This document shows, piece by piece, positions 1 to 8,007 of a stretch of DNA of 64,000 bases. Origin of the DNA: an uncultured Eubacteriales bacterium (lineage in GTDB: Bacteria; Bacillota; Clostridia; Lachnospirales; Lachnospiraceae); assembly GCA_900315015.1 (NCBI GenBank), contig OMXJ01000013.1, positions 1 through 64,000 on the forward strand, given 5' to 3'. Below the pieces are notes generated by a model. The model was not told the DNA's origin. It was given only the letters and a program-made list of their open reading frames with translations, and did no database searches. The first letter of the stretch is position 1. Every line of letters begins with the position of its first letter. Position numbers and translations under genes: made by a program.

Positions 1-186
1 TACTACGATAAGAGTCATATTATACTTATTCTTTAATTCAATTAAAAGCTCCATTATGGCTTCTGAATTTTTCTTATCAAGATTACCTGTTGGCTCATCT
101 GCAATAAGGATTCCCGGCTTATTTATAAGTGCTCTGCCGATTGCCACCCTCTGCTGCTGTCCTCCTGATAACTCTGATGGAAGAGA
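1..186 (-). pseudogene. ABC transporter ATPase, 5'-truncated remnant (runs off left edge)
   Basis: The minus-strand frame contains an ABC signature ([18 protein letters not shown]), then Walker B and D-loop ([12 protein letters not shown]) and a TLIVV strand, as in MacB/LolD-type ATPases. The reading frame is closed by TGA at 187-189, two codons before the homology starts. The DNA upstream shows no Walker A or Q-loop in any frame. About 95-140 N-terminal residues are therefore missing and the fragment cannot hydrolyse ATP. The 3' part continues beyond base 1, so the window may show only the broken end of a larger exporter locus. A frameshift instead of a deletion is unlikely because no ATPase sequence appears further upstream. 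Confidence 0.75.
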
Positions 187-385
187 TCATCCTCCCATCT
201 TTTTTCTAATATTTGATCGTAACTTTTTAGCCAGGCTATTTCCGCTTCTATTTTTCTTTAAATAGCAATAGCTTTACTAAAAAAAAGCCCATATTATGAT
301 ATCACAAAATATCAACTTCGTCAATTAAAACATATATCATTTATTATTTATTCAAGTATCTTAATTTAAAATTCACATTTTCTTC

Positions 386-420
386 CTAAAAAAAATGCTA
401 GATGAAAACTCACCTAGCAT
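386..420 (-). terminator. Rho-independent terminator of the pilus-like operon
   Basis: On the minus strand a 7-bp stem (ATGCTAG/CTAGCAT) with a 12-nt loop is followed directly by a run of eight T. It lies 65 bases beyond the pilT stop and ends that transcript. The rest of 187-484 holds no gene that I can support. Confidence 0.8.
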
Positions 421-479
421 TCTGTATTCTGTATTATGTATTTTGTATTATATATTTTGTATTTTGTATTTTCGTTTTC
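421..479. repeat. Low-complexity TGTATTTTGTATTA repeats
   Basis: Degenerate short units built on TGTATT fill the space between the terminator and the pilT stop codon. They encode only a meaningless F/Y/I/C-rich peptide on the plus strand. No function is evident. Confidence 0.6.
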
Positions 480-484
480 AGCAT

Positions 485-1543
485 TTACCTTGATAGATTT
501 CTCTTCATTACATCCTGGTTCAAACAGTATGCAAAGGCAGTTTCCTTATCGATTTCGCCCTTTCTGTACAGATCTGCAATGCTTGCATCCATTGAAATCA
601 TGCCCTCTGCTGCTCCTGCATAAATGGCTGAATCTATCTGATGCACCTTTCCATCACGTATCATGGTTCCGATGGCATTATTTACCTTAAGGATTTCTAT
701 GGCAGGCGCTACTCCTCCATCCTTTGTCGGAAGAAGCTGCTGAGAAATGACCGCCTTAAGAACCATGGCAAGCTGTGTCTTTATCTGCTGCTGCTGATTT
801 GCAGGGAACACATCAATTATTCTGCCGATTGTATTTGCGCAGCCTACGGTATGAAGAGTTGAAAGAACTAAATGTCCTGTTTCAGCCGCAGTAACCGCTG
901 TTTCGATTGTCTCATAATCGCGCATTTCACCAACAAAAATTACATCCGGAGCCTCACGCATTGCAGCACGCAGTGCTACCTTGTAGGATTCAGTATCAAT
1001 GCTTACCTCTCGCTGACTTACTATGCTCTGTTTATGCTTATGAAGGAACTCGATAGGATCTTCAAGAGTGAGAATATGACAATTCCTGGTTTCATTAATA
1101 TAGTCAATAATATAGGAAAGAGTTGTACTTTTACCGCTTCCTGCAGGGCCTGTCACAATGACCATGCCCTTATTGAACTCTCCAAATTCAAGAATGCTTT
1201 TAGGAATTCCCATCTGCTCTATAGGCTTAAGCTCAAAGGCTACAAGTCTTAGAACTGCACTCCAGGAGCCTCTTTGCTTATATATATTTACTCTAAATCT
1301 ACCGACGCTAGGAATGGAAATGGCAAAGTCATCATCCGAATATCCCTGCTTTCCTCTATCCTCTGCATCAGCAAGTCTATATATTTCATCAACTAATGAT
1401 CTGCAATCATCTTTAGTAAGCATTGGTCCTGGATTTCTTGTGATGACGCCTGCTTTTTTATATGAAACCGGCTGACCTGATACTATGAAGATATCAGATG
1501 CCTGCATTTCCGAACCTTTTTTTAGGATTTCTGTTATATTCAT
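485..1543 (-). CDS. pilT: PilT-type pilus retraction ATPase
   Basis: Cytoplasmic hexameric ATPase of the PilT/VirB11 secretion superfamily, which in type IV pilus systems depolymerises the pilus. Visible motifs, counted from the chosen start: Walker A GPAGSGKST at 132-140, Asp box ILTLEDPIEF at 157-166, Walker B DVIFVGEMRD at 200-209, His box TGHLVLSTLHT at 222-232, and an AIRNLIRE-like retraction motif (NNAIGTMIRDGK, 288-299) typical of PilT and not of PilB. Length (352 aa) is normal for the family. The ATG at 1543 is chosen over 1549 because AAGGAG sits 7 bases ahead of it. It is the last gene of the operon that starts with pilC at 4532. Confidence 0.92.
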   Translation of the reverse strand: MNITEILKKGSEMQASDIFIVSGQPVSYKKAGVITRNPGPMLTKDDCRSLVDEIYRLADAEDRGKQGYSDDDFAISIPSVGRFRVNIYKQRGSWSAVLRLVAFELKPIEQMGIPKSILEFGEFNKGMVIVTGPAGSGKSTTLSYIIDYINETRNCHILTLEDPIEFLHKHKQSIVSQREVSIDTESYKVALRAAMREAPDVIFVGEMRDYETIETAVTAAETGHLVLSTLHTVGCANTIGRIIDVFPANQQQQIKTQLAMVLKAVISQQLLPTKDGGVAPAIEILKVNNAIGTMIRDGKVHQIDSAIYAGAAEGMISMDASIADLYRKGEIDKETAFAYCLNQDVMKRNLSR

Positions 1544-1626
1544 AAACATTCTCCTTCAGTTAATATATCTGATATTTATTAGCACACTTATACCTTTTTA
1601 ATAGCTTACCTGTAATATAGGCAATA

Positions 1627-2130
1627 TTATTCAATATTAATGACGCCATCCCATATATCAATCATTCCACTGCTATAATCGCCCTCACTAGCAGGAATGG
1701 CCTTATAAGAGAGGACTCTCATTTCCTTATTGCTAAAATCTAGACTTACACATGCCTCAAGCTTTCGATTTTCATCTATAGCTATGGTAAATATCATTTC
1801 CTCTTCTTTTATAAAGCTTTCCACACCCTCATTCTTTAATTCCTCTGCTATGAGCGTATTAATCTCATTCAGACTTTTAGGACTGTTTTGGGCAAGCGCA
1901 TCATCGATGGCATTAAAAACAAAGCCCATTTTTGTATCAGCAGTATAATAATCCTTTATTCTCTGGTCTGCATTTTCAGCAAGCTTCATTTCACGATAAG
2001 CATTTTTAGCTGATAATACTGCAAACACTGAAAGAATGGCCGCCACAAGAGCTAAAACTATTATTGCACCACTTATATTCATTTTATAATTGCCGTATTT
2101 TTTTACCTTCTTACTTTCTAATTTTTTCAT
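1627..2130 (-). CDS. Single-pass membrane protein of the pilus-like operon
   Basis: A 167-aa protein with a basic N-terminus, one membrane helix (about residues 18-42) and an acidic soluble domain. I do not recognise the family. Its start overlaps the stop of the upstream gene by four bases (ATGA), so the two are translationally coupled. Position between pseudopilin-like genes and pilT suggests a minor pilin or an assembly-platform partner, the place held by PilN/PilO/PilX-like proteins in other systems. That role is inferred from position and topology only. Confidence 0.7.
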   Translation of the reverse strand: MKKLESKKVKKYGNYKMNISGAIIVLALVAAILSVFAVLSAKNAYREMKLAENADQRIKDYYTADTKMGFVFNAIDDALAQNSPKSLNEINTLIAEELKNEGVESFIKEEEMIFTIAIDENRKLEACVSLDFSNKEMRVLSYKAIPASEGDYSSGMIDIWDGVINIE

Positions 2131-2609
2131 TTCACGTACACCTCCGATACAGAGGAAATAAGGTTCCTGTCCTTATCATATACGTCTATCATTACACCAT
2201 ATTTACCGTTCTTAGAAAGATAGAAATCATCCCCTAGCTCGGCATGCTTTTCAGTAGGAACGACATCAAGATAATACTCTACTCTTTCTGCTTCCTTTGT
2301 TGCATTAAAATCTTCATCAAGACCTGTTTCAAAGGCATTTCCATATTCACCTTGTCCGCTTCTTAATAGACCATATGTAAATATAACCTCAGATAAGCCA
2401 TCCTTCCTGACTATCTCTGCTGCGTTCTGAAGTAATATGTCTGCTTTACGTAAATCTGCAGCACGCTTTGAATAGGCAGACGCTGATATGAATATCCTAG
2501 TTATCATTGCACTGACAATAATAAAAATTATTATTATCAGAACCATCTCTAAAAGAGGGAGCCTAAAGGCCTTAAAACCGGCTCTCCTTATTTTATTATC
2601 AGAATCCAT
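2127..2609 (-). CDS. Prepilin-like membrane protein
   Basis: A 160-aa protein. After a short basic leader comes LPLLEMVLIIIIFIIVSA, a hydrophobic helix with Glu at the fifth position of the putative mature protein, as in type IV prepilins. The residue before the presumed cleavage site is Arg and not the usual Gly, so processing by a prepilin peptidase is uncertain. The remainder is a small soluble domain. The operon context (pilC upstream, pilT downstream) supports a minor pseudopilin. GGAGAG lies just ahead of the ATG. Confidence 0.65.
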   Translation of the reverse strand: MDSDNKIRRAGFKAFRLPLLEMVLIIIIFIIVSAMITRIFISASAYSKRAADLRKADILLQNAAEIVRKDGLSEVIFTYGLLRSGQGEYGNAFETGLDEDFNATKEAERVEYYLDVVPTEKHAELGDDFYLSKNGKYGVMIDVYDKDRNLISSVSEVYVK

Positions 2610-2631
2610 AGCCTCTCCTAATTAAATCCTA

Positions 2632-3126
2632 TTAATCAGTTCTAAGAACTACATTTAATGTCTCAGTATCTCCTGCATTATTAACTGCTGTAAGAGTAAT
2701 GACACCCTTTTCTAGCTCCTGCATTTTAAAATCTGCAATATCAAAGGATGGCATTCCCATGGAAAGATCAAAATAAGCGTCCTTTTCACAGAACTGCTCA
2801 CGCAGACTTCCATCGTAATAATAAATTATGGTATCGTACCATGATCCCTCTATCATTTCACCGATTTTAAGCACGCCCACACCGTCAATTTCTTCAACTC
2901 TAGTAAGACCCGCCGTATCTGAATTTCTTATCTTAGTTTTAACATAATCAAGACTGGTCCTAAGCTCAAAATTATCATTTGAATCAGTGACCACCTTTTT
3001 ATATACCTTTAATCCCATGGTAATGACGACCATGCACACGAGCATAAATGTAATGAACAGCATGGTAACACTTGCTACGCCCATGACCCAGGTAGTATGC
3101 TCTTTTTTATTATTCCCCGTATTCAT
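2632..3126 (-). CDS. Membrane-anchored DUF4860-like pilus-operon protein
   Basis: A 164-aa protein with one N-terminal helix (about residues 14-38) followed by an extracytoplasmic beta-rich domain (SLDYVKTKIRNSD, then alternating strands). The pattern resembles the DUF4860 proteins found beside pilC/pilT in Lachnospiraceae; this assignment is from memory of the family and not a search. It lies 22 bases upstream of the prepilin-like gene in the same operon, so a role as minor pilin or assembly factor is likely. Confidence 0.65.
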   Translation of the reverse strand: MNTGNNKKEHTTWVMGVASVTMLFITFMLVCMVVITMGLKVYKKVVTDSNDNFELRTSLDYVKTKIRNSDTAGLTRVEEIDGVGVLKIGEMIEGSWYDTIIYYYDGSLREQFCEKDAYFDLSMGMPSFDIADFKMQELEKGVITLTAVNNAGDTETLNVVLRTD

Positions 3127-3137
3127 AATACACCGCC

Positions 3138-3437
3138 TTAGCGCTTTTTTGTCACACTGATTATTGGCATTATATTAGAGCCTATCGACATATAGCTTAT
3201 GTAATATCTATCTTCATCAATATCAAGAAAATAATTTTCCTTCAAATAATCTACACTGGTAGGATAAAAGCCTTCAGCTGCATAGCATTCGAGCATTGCC
3301 TTTTTTAGAGACGCTTTTGCCAGCTCTGATTCCTGATCCTGAGTATAATTTGAAAAGCGCACTCCAAGAACAATTACAATGACTAAAAGAAGGACAGAAA
3401 TAAAACCATACACCACATTTACCTTATTTACCTTCAT
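3138..3437 (-). CDS. Small pseudopilin-like protein
   Basis: A 99-aa protein with an N-terminal hydrophobic helix (residues 9-26) and a C-terminal segment with CYAAEGFYPTSVDYLKENY. That resembles the 'C-Y--EG-YP--L--L' motif of GspG/PilE-like pseudopilins. It lacks the canonical G/FTLxE cleavage site. It is the first small gene after pilC and has a strong GGAGG site. Probably a pilus or pseudopilus subunit; moderately sure. Confidence 0.68.
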   Translation of the reverse strand: MKVNKVNVVYGFISVLLLVIVIVLGVRFSNYTQDQESELAKASLKKAMLECYAAEGFYPTSVDYLKENYFLDIDEDRYYISYMSIGSNIMPIISVTKKR

Positions 3438-3473
3438 CTTACCTCCGTCTAAAAATCCCCTTATGCTAGCATA

Positions 3474-4532
3474 TTACGAGATACTGCTGATTACACTAGT
3501 TAATGGAAGCATTACAGAAATAAGCACTGCTGCCACCATTACAGAAAGGACTATTACAAGAAGAGTCTCAAGTCTTGTGGTAACTCCATCAAGCGCCTCT
3601 GATATTTCTTCGTCATACTGCTTTGCAATTTTTTCAACTACTACGTCAAGGGTACCTGATTTTTCACCGACTGAAAGCATTACATTCTCCATTCCTGAAG
3701 TAATGTCAGCCTTTTTAAGTGCATCTGAAAAATTAGCATTTTCTTCTGAAATAAACTTTCTTGCCTTCTTTATTTTCCCAGCATATTCAGCGGATACACC
3801 CATTTCAACATTCTCAAGTGCCTCATCCATAGGAGTGCCGCTTCTTAACATAAGCGAAAGAGATGACATTAATCTTCCCTTTTGAATAACGCGTGATATC
3901 TTTTTTAATGGAGAAATTCCGGTTGTAAGTCTTCCAATGAATTTTCCACCTATTCTTGTTTTAGTCAAAAGGAGAATAACGATCATGAGCAGGAACAATG
4001 CAAGAAGAATGAATACACATACCTTGCCTGCGATCATGCCTGTATTCATAAGTCTTTCAGATGAATCTGCCGCATTTCCGCCTGCTATTTCATCAAACAT
4101 TTCCTTAAACATAGGACTGATTTTAAAAACAAGTACCATCATTACAGCTGTCATTATTCCAAATAATATCATCGGAAAAGTAACAGCACTCTTGATTCCT
4201 GCTTTAAGTGAGGCCTCACGTGCATAGAAACCCTCAAGCGAGTCCATTACCGCTTCAAGATTACCGGTCTCCTCACCTATCTTTGTCATATAGACCATAT
4301 ACTCTGGAAATGCCTTAGTTTCTTCAACAGCCTTATAAATTGGAAGATTTTCACTTATACCTTCATGAAGCTTATTTAAGACCTCCTTTAAGCGTACATC
4401 CTCCATTTCATCTGCAAGCTCTGCCGTACCTTCATAAAGAGGCACTCCTCCTCTTTCGAACATAGCGATCTGCCCGCAAAAAGCTGATATTTCCTGTGAA
4501 TTAAGCAACAGAAGTTTTTTATCCTTAGCCAC
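3474..4532 (-). CDS. pilC: Type II secretion / type IV pilus inner-membrane platform protein (PilC/GspF family)
   Basis: A 352-aa polytopic protein with two T2SSF domains (about residues 10-130 and 210-340). Three hydrophobic helices lie at about 115-137, 172-192 and 325-349. Family-typical elements include the FxRG/PLYEG region near residue 28, EETGNLEAVM and GEKSGTLDVVV. PilC holds the pilus subunits over the motor ATPases. It starts with GTG behind a strong AGGAGGAAGG. It is the first gene of a six-gene operon running to pilT. No PilB extension ATPase or prepilin peptidase accompanies it. Confidence 0.9.
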   Translation of the reverse strand: MAKDKKLLLLNSQEISAFCGQIAMFERGGVPLYEGTAELADEMEDVRLKEVLNKLHEGISENLPIYKAVEETKAFPEYMVYMTKIGEETGNLEAVMDSLEGFYAREASLKAGIKSAVTFPMILFGIMTAVMMVLVFKISPMFKEMFDEIAGGNAADSSERLMNTGMIAGKVCVFILLALFLLMIVILLLTKTRIGGKFIGRLTTGISPLKKISRVIQKGRLMSSLSLMLRSGTPMDEALENVEMGVSAEYAGKIKKARKFISEENANFSDALKKADITSGMENVMLSVGEKSGTLDVVVEKIAKQYDEEISEALDGVTTRLETLLVIVLSVMVAAVLISVMLPLTSVISSIS

Positions 4533-4668
4533 AGAAACCTTCCTCCTAGAAAATTATTATGTTACCCCTTTATATATATATATTAATACAATTTTATCCT
4601 CTGCTTTATAAACCAATACTTTTTAAACCAATACAATTAGAACAAATGCAACCTAAAACATAAGCATA

Positions 4669-5013
4669 TTACACCATAGCAAAAACATTTACCAGCACAT
4701 AATCATGCAATAAAGTAGCAAGTGCCACTGCAATTACAGCCCCTACTGCAACTACAACAAGACTCTTTCCCTTAAAGGAAAGAATAAGCGCTACTGCTGT
4801 TCCTACTATCGCGCTATAAAGCTTCCCCGTAGAATAAAAAATATCCGGAAAGGTAAGTGAGCCCAATACCGCGTAAGGAACATATGCCAAAAAAGAATTA
4901 AAATATTTTGAAGTAATCTTCTTTCTGAAAATACAGATAGGAAGAGCCCTCATTATATATGTAACAAGTGCCATAAGAAGCACTGAAATAAGACCATAAG
5001 TAAAGCTAACCAT
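4669..5013 (-). CDS. azlD: Branched-chain amino acid exporter small subunit AzlD
   Basis: A 114-aa membrane protein with four hydrophobic helices and the family's MRALP motif near residue 22 (YIMRALPICIFRKK). With AzlC it forms a bicomponent exporter of branched-chain amino acids or their analogues. Its ATG shares one base with the azlC stop (TAATG), so translation is coupled. Confidence 0.88.
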   Translation of the reverse strand: MVSFTYGLISVLLMALVTYIMRALPICIFRKKITSKYFNSFLAYVPYAVLGSLTFPDIFYSTGKLYSAIVGTAVALILSFKGKSLVVVAVGAVIAVALATLLHDYVLVNVFAMV

Positions 5014-5705
5014 TATTCCTTATCCTCCACTGGAAAAATAAAAGCACCGATGCCAGCCGCAAGTATTGTTGCAATAATTACCCTAAAGCCTGATGAAATA
5101 AAACCAAGGAAAGGTACATATTTCATTATGCAGGTAAACAGCACAGCCATAAGGATTACCGTTAATACCTTGCTAGACTTTCTTGCCGGCGGAATAATAA
5201 TAGCCATGAACATTCCGTAAAGAGCAATTCCCATAGCAGAGCTAAGGAGTGCCGGAAGTGCATTGCTGATAACTGCTCCAAAAAAGGTACCAAGTGTCCA
5301 GCCAAGGACCGGAGTACAAATCAGACCGCACATATACGGGAAGGTGACCTTTTTAGACTCTAATGAGGCTACAGTAAAAATTTCATCTGTAATTCCAAAG
5401 GCTGTAATCATTCTTTTTGGAAGATTAAAACCATCATCAAGCTTTTGTGAAAGTGATAAGGACATAAGCATATATCTCAGGTTAATAATGAAAGTAGTAA
5501 GCACCATTTCAATATAAGCACCGCCTGCTACTATAATTTTTTCACCTGCAAACTGTCCTGCTGAAGTAACATTACTGAACGAAAACAGAACTGCAAGACT
5601 TACCGGAAGTCCATCCCGCACCGCCATTAAACCGAACGTAAAGGAAACCGGAAAATAACCTATCGCTATTGGGAACCCTTTCTTTACTCCATATTTAAAA
5701 TCCAT
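5013..5705 (-). CDS. azlC: Branched-chain amino acid exporter large subunit AzlC
   Basis: A 230-aa polytopic protein. The N-terminus GVKKGFPIAIGYFPVSFTFG and an internal INLRYMLMSLSLS are typical of the AzlC/YgaZ family. It is the transport subunit, working with AzlD encoded immediately downstream. Length is normal. A TAGGAGA site precedes the ATG. The gene is divergent from the AraC-type regulator at 6126, which might control it, though nothing in the sequence proves this. Confidence 0.9.
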   Translation of the reverse strand: MDFKYGVKKGFPIAIGYFPVSFTFGLMAVRDGLPVSLAVLFSFSNVTSAGQFAGEKIIVAGGAYIEMVLTTFIINLRYMLMSLSLSQKLDDGFNLPKRMITAFGITDEIFTVASLESKKVTFPYMCGLICTPVLGWTLGTFFGAVISNALPALLSSAMGIALYGMFMAIIIPPARKSSKVLTVILMAVLFTCIMKYVPFLGFISSGFRVIIATILAAGIGAFIFPVEDKE

Positions 5706-6125
5706 TACTATCTCCTATGTCTGAAAATAAATCAGACAAAAATATTATGCCGATATTTATATGTAAATTTTTGTCAAACCCTTATAAATACAACATTCCG
5801 TTATATTCTACTACATTTCAGTGGCTTTGTAAAGCGAAAAACTACCACTAAAAATTTACGTAAAATAGTAAATACATTTAGAATTTTACGAAACTTTCGT
5901 AATGCTGAATTTTTTACAGTATTTTTTTAATTTTCTATTGATATTTGCCTTTTTTTGCGCTATAATGGGCTTAGTTAAATATAAGCGATATCCATCGTTT
6001 ATTTTTTATTTATTATATAGCTGATTTTTACGCTAAAAAATACTATAGTTTCTACCAGTATTTTTGTGATTAACGACCCTTTTAGCGTAAATTTTCGTTT
6101 TTTTTTCGTTAACCAGGAGGCTTTT
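5706..6125. other. Divergent intergenic region azlC / AraC-type regulator
   Basis: 420 bases, very AT-rich. The only clear element is the plus-strand promoter at 5938-5966. Between 5870 and 5915 there are several TTACG/CGTAA words (TTACGTAAAATAG, TTTACGAAACTTTCGTAA), including a short dyad TTACGAAACTTTCGTAA (5886-5902). It could be an operator in the divergent region. No small gene is visible. Confidence 0.5.
5938..5966 (+). promoter_or_regulatory. Sigma-A promoter for the AraC-type regulator
   Basis: TTGATA (5938-5943), 17-bp spacer, TATAAT (5961-5966). The predicted transcript has a leader of about 150 bases before the ATG at 6126. Confidence 0.75.
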
Positions 6126-7772
6126 ATGTGGAATATTTTGATAGAAACTTTTGATAACTCTTACAAGGCTGAGTTATGCTCTATGCTTACAGCTTCTTTC
6201 GATGACGTCATTTTATATTCGAACAATGGAACTACTGCTTTCCCTGATTCCGAAAAAATGGATATCATAATTTTCGATTCAGATTTAGCTTCGAAATTTT
6301 CGTGTCACGAAAACATTGAGCATTATCGTAAATCCGGTTTCACTGGAATGATCGTTATGACAGGTACACCTTCACTTCATTCTTCTGACTCCTCTCTCAC
6401 TAGTATTCTCAGCCTTTTCCCATACGGAATCAGCTGTTTTATTGAGAAGCCTATCGCTAGACATAAGCTCATTTCATCAATCAGCTCATTATTTGAGACT
6501 CTTGAACAAAAGAGAGCTGTATCAGGTAATACCAAAAAGATTCATCAGCTCGCTAGAAAAGAGATGCTCAGAGAATTATTAATAGGTCATGTGGATTTTC
6601 CTGACAGCGCTTATGAGACTTTTGGACTTCAGGATGATTTGTATCAGGTAGTAATATCAGAAAGCTACAATTCAATAATTCCCAACAATTCATTTTCACT
6701 TCATGACATTTTAAGTGTAGCATCAGTTGATGATGTAGATGAAATAGATAATATCAATTCATTTGGCAGAAAGATCATCATTTTAAGAGGCACCTCTGCC
6801 CAGAACAGATTTGCAAACTTCCTATCTCACTATAAGAACGGAGAGCTTCAAAAGGGCAGCCCTCTAGATAATCTCTTCATTGCTTTTGGTGAAATCGTAA
6901 GGACTCCAAGGGATATTTATAAATCCTATGTTGAGGCGGAAAAGCTCATCTCCCGCCGTTTCTTTTGTGAGAGCGGTCAGCACATTTTAAGTTTCGAGGA
7001 GCTTATCAACTTCAACCCAAATAATACAAATATAGAACAGGGCGATTTAAATAATTTCTGCAGCCAGATAACAAATTATCTCCAAAGCTTCAATCGCAGA
7101 ACACTTTCCAATGTTCAGAACGAGCTTACGGATTATTTGTCAGGTCTTAATGTAAAAATTACAAGAATCAAGTTCTTCATAGCTGATCTTTACCTTCAGA
7201 TAAAGGAGAACATCACCCGTACATACAGCAACATATCCATCTCCTTTCCTTCGAACTCGGAGATTATTTCTGCCATATACTCTTTTGATTATATGTACCA
7301 GATTAACAAGTTCCTTTTAGAGCAATATGAAATGATAATGAGTTCAATCGGAAATTCTTCAAGAGAGAGCGTTTTTGATGATATCCTTTATTATATCGAT
7401 CACAATCATCAAAATAACATCAAGCTTGAGACCATCGCTTCTATCTTTGGCTACAACAGTGCTTACCTTGGAAAGATATTCAGTAAGACTCTCGGTGAGA
7501 ACTTCAACACTTATATTGATAAGATCAGAATCAACCACGCTAAGGAGCTTCTTATCGAGGATAAATATAAGGTTTATGAAATTGCTGAGCAGGTAGGCTA
7601 CAAGAACGTGGACTATTTCCACAAGAAATTCAAGAAGTATGTTGGTGTTAGTCCTGCTGAATATAGAAAGAGCCTAGAAACCGAAAATGTTACTTCCGGA
7701 GAATTTGATGCAGCAGTGATATCAGAGGATTACGCAGATCTTGACAGTATTTCAATTTCAAATGCAAGCTAG
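6126..7772 (+). CDS. AraC-family regulator with degenerate receiver domain
   Basis: A 548-aa cytoplasmic regulator. The N-terminal 120 residues have a response-regulator fold pattern: Asp51 in DIIIFDSD at the phosphorylation position and Lys108 in FIEKP. The acidic pair is not the usual DD (ETFD). A long central region of unknown function follows, and a C-terminal AraC/XylS double helix-turn-helix (about 415-515, with IASIFGYNSAYLGKIFSK and IAEQVGYKNVDYFHKKFKK). This is the YesN-like layout that usually partners a sugar-sensing histidine kinase, but no such kinase is adjacent. ATG 6126 is chosen over an upstream start because AGGAGG lies 5 bases before it. Confidence 0.85.
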   Translation: MWNILIETFDNSYKAELCSMLTASFDDVILYSNNGTTAFPDSEKMDIIIFDSDLASKFSCHENIEHYRKSGFTGMIVMTGTPSLHSSDSSLTSILSLFPYGISCFIEKPIARHKLISSISSLFETLEQKRAVSGNTKKIHQLARKEMLRELLIGHVDFPDSAYETFGLQDDLYQVVISESYNSIIPNNSFSLHDILSVASVDDVDEIDNINSFGRKIIILRGTSAQNRFANFLSHYKNGELQKGSPLDNLFIAFGEIVRTPRDIYKSYVEAEKLISRRFFCESGQHILSFEELINFNPNNTNIEQGDLNNFCSQITNYLQSFNRRTLSNVQNELTDYLSGLNVKITRIKFFIADLYLQIKENITRTYSNISISFPSNSEIISAIYSFDYMYQINKFLLEQYEMIMSSIGNSSRESVFDDILYYIDHNHQNNIKLETIASIFGYNSAYLGKIFSKTLGENFNTYIDKIRINHAKELLIEDKYKVYEIAEQVGYKNVDYFHKKFKKYVGVSPAEYRKSLETENVTSGEFDAAVISEDYADLDSISISNAS

Positions 7773-7856
7773 TCAAAGGGTAAGCGGAAACTAATTGACG
7801 TAAATATTCCGCTAATATCATCTGCTTGTGAAACTATTTTCAACCATAAAATCGCA

Positions 7857-7894
7857 CAAGCGCTGCCTGTAGATTATACCACAGGCAGCGCTTG
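7857..7894. repeat. Palindromic repeat copy 1 (probable bidirectional terminator)
   Basis: A perfect 14-bp inverted repeat (arms CAAGCGCTGCCTGT and its complement) with a 10-nt loop AGATTATACC. It sits between the convergent regulator and histidine kinase genes. Almost the same element, including the loop and flanking bases, recurs at 13855-13891. No long T-run follows, so termination would rest on stem strength. Confidence 0.85.
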
Positions 7895-8007
7895 TTTCAT
7901 AATTGTATATCCTGAAGAATACTCAGCTTCGATAAGTTATACCAGCTTCTCATAGCCTTTAGAGTATCTTCACTAGCCTAAACTAATGCTTCAATTTCTG
8001 ATCAGCA

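Noticed and set aside
187-270. Minus-strand frame reading EIAWLKSYDQILEKRW upstream of the broken ATPase
   Set aside because: About 30 codons, no start and no recognised homology. It could be a scrap of another gene joined at the deletion point, but nothing supports that beyond plausible composition.
7359-7622. Minus-strand open frame inside the AraC-type regulator
   Set aside because: It lies opposite the conserved AraC helix-turn-helix coding region and has no ribosome site; a shadow frame.
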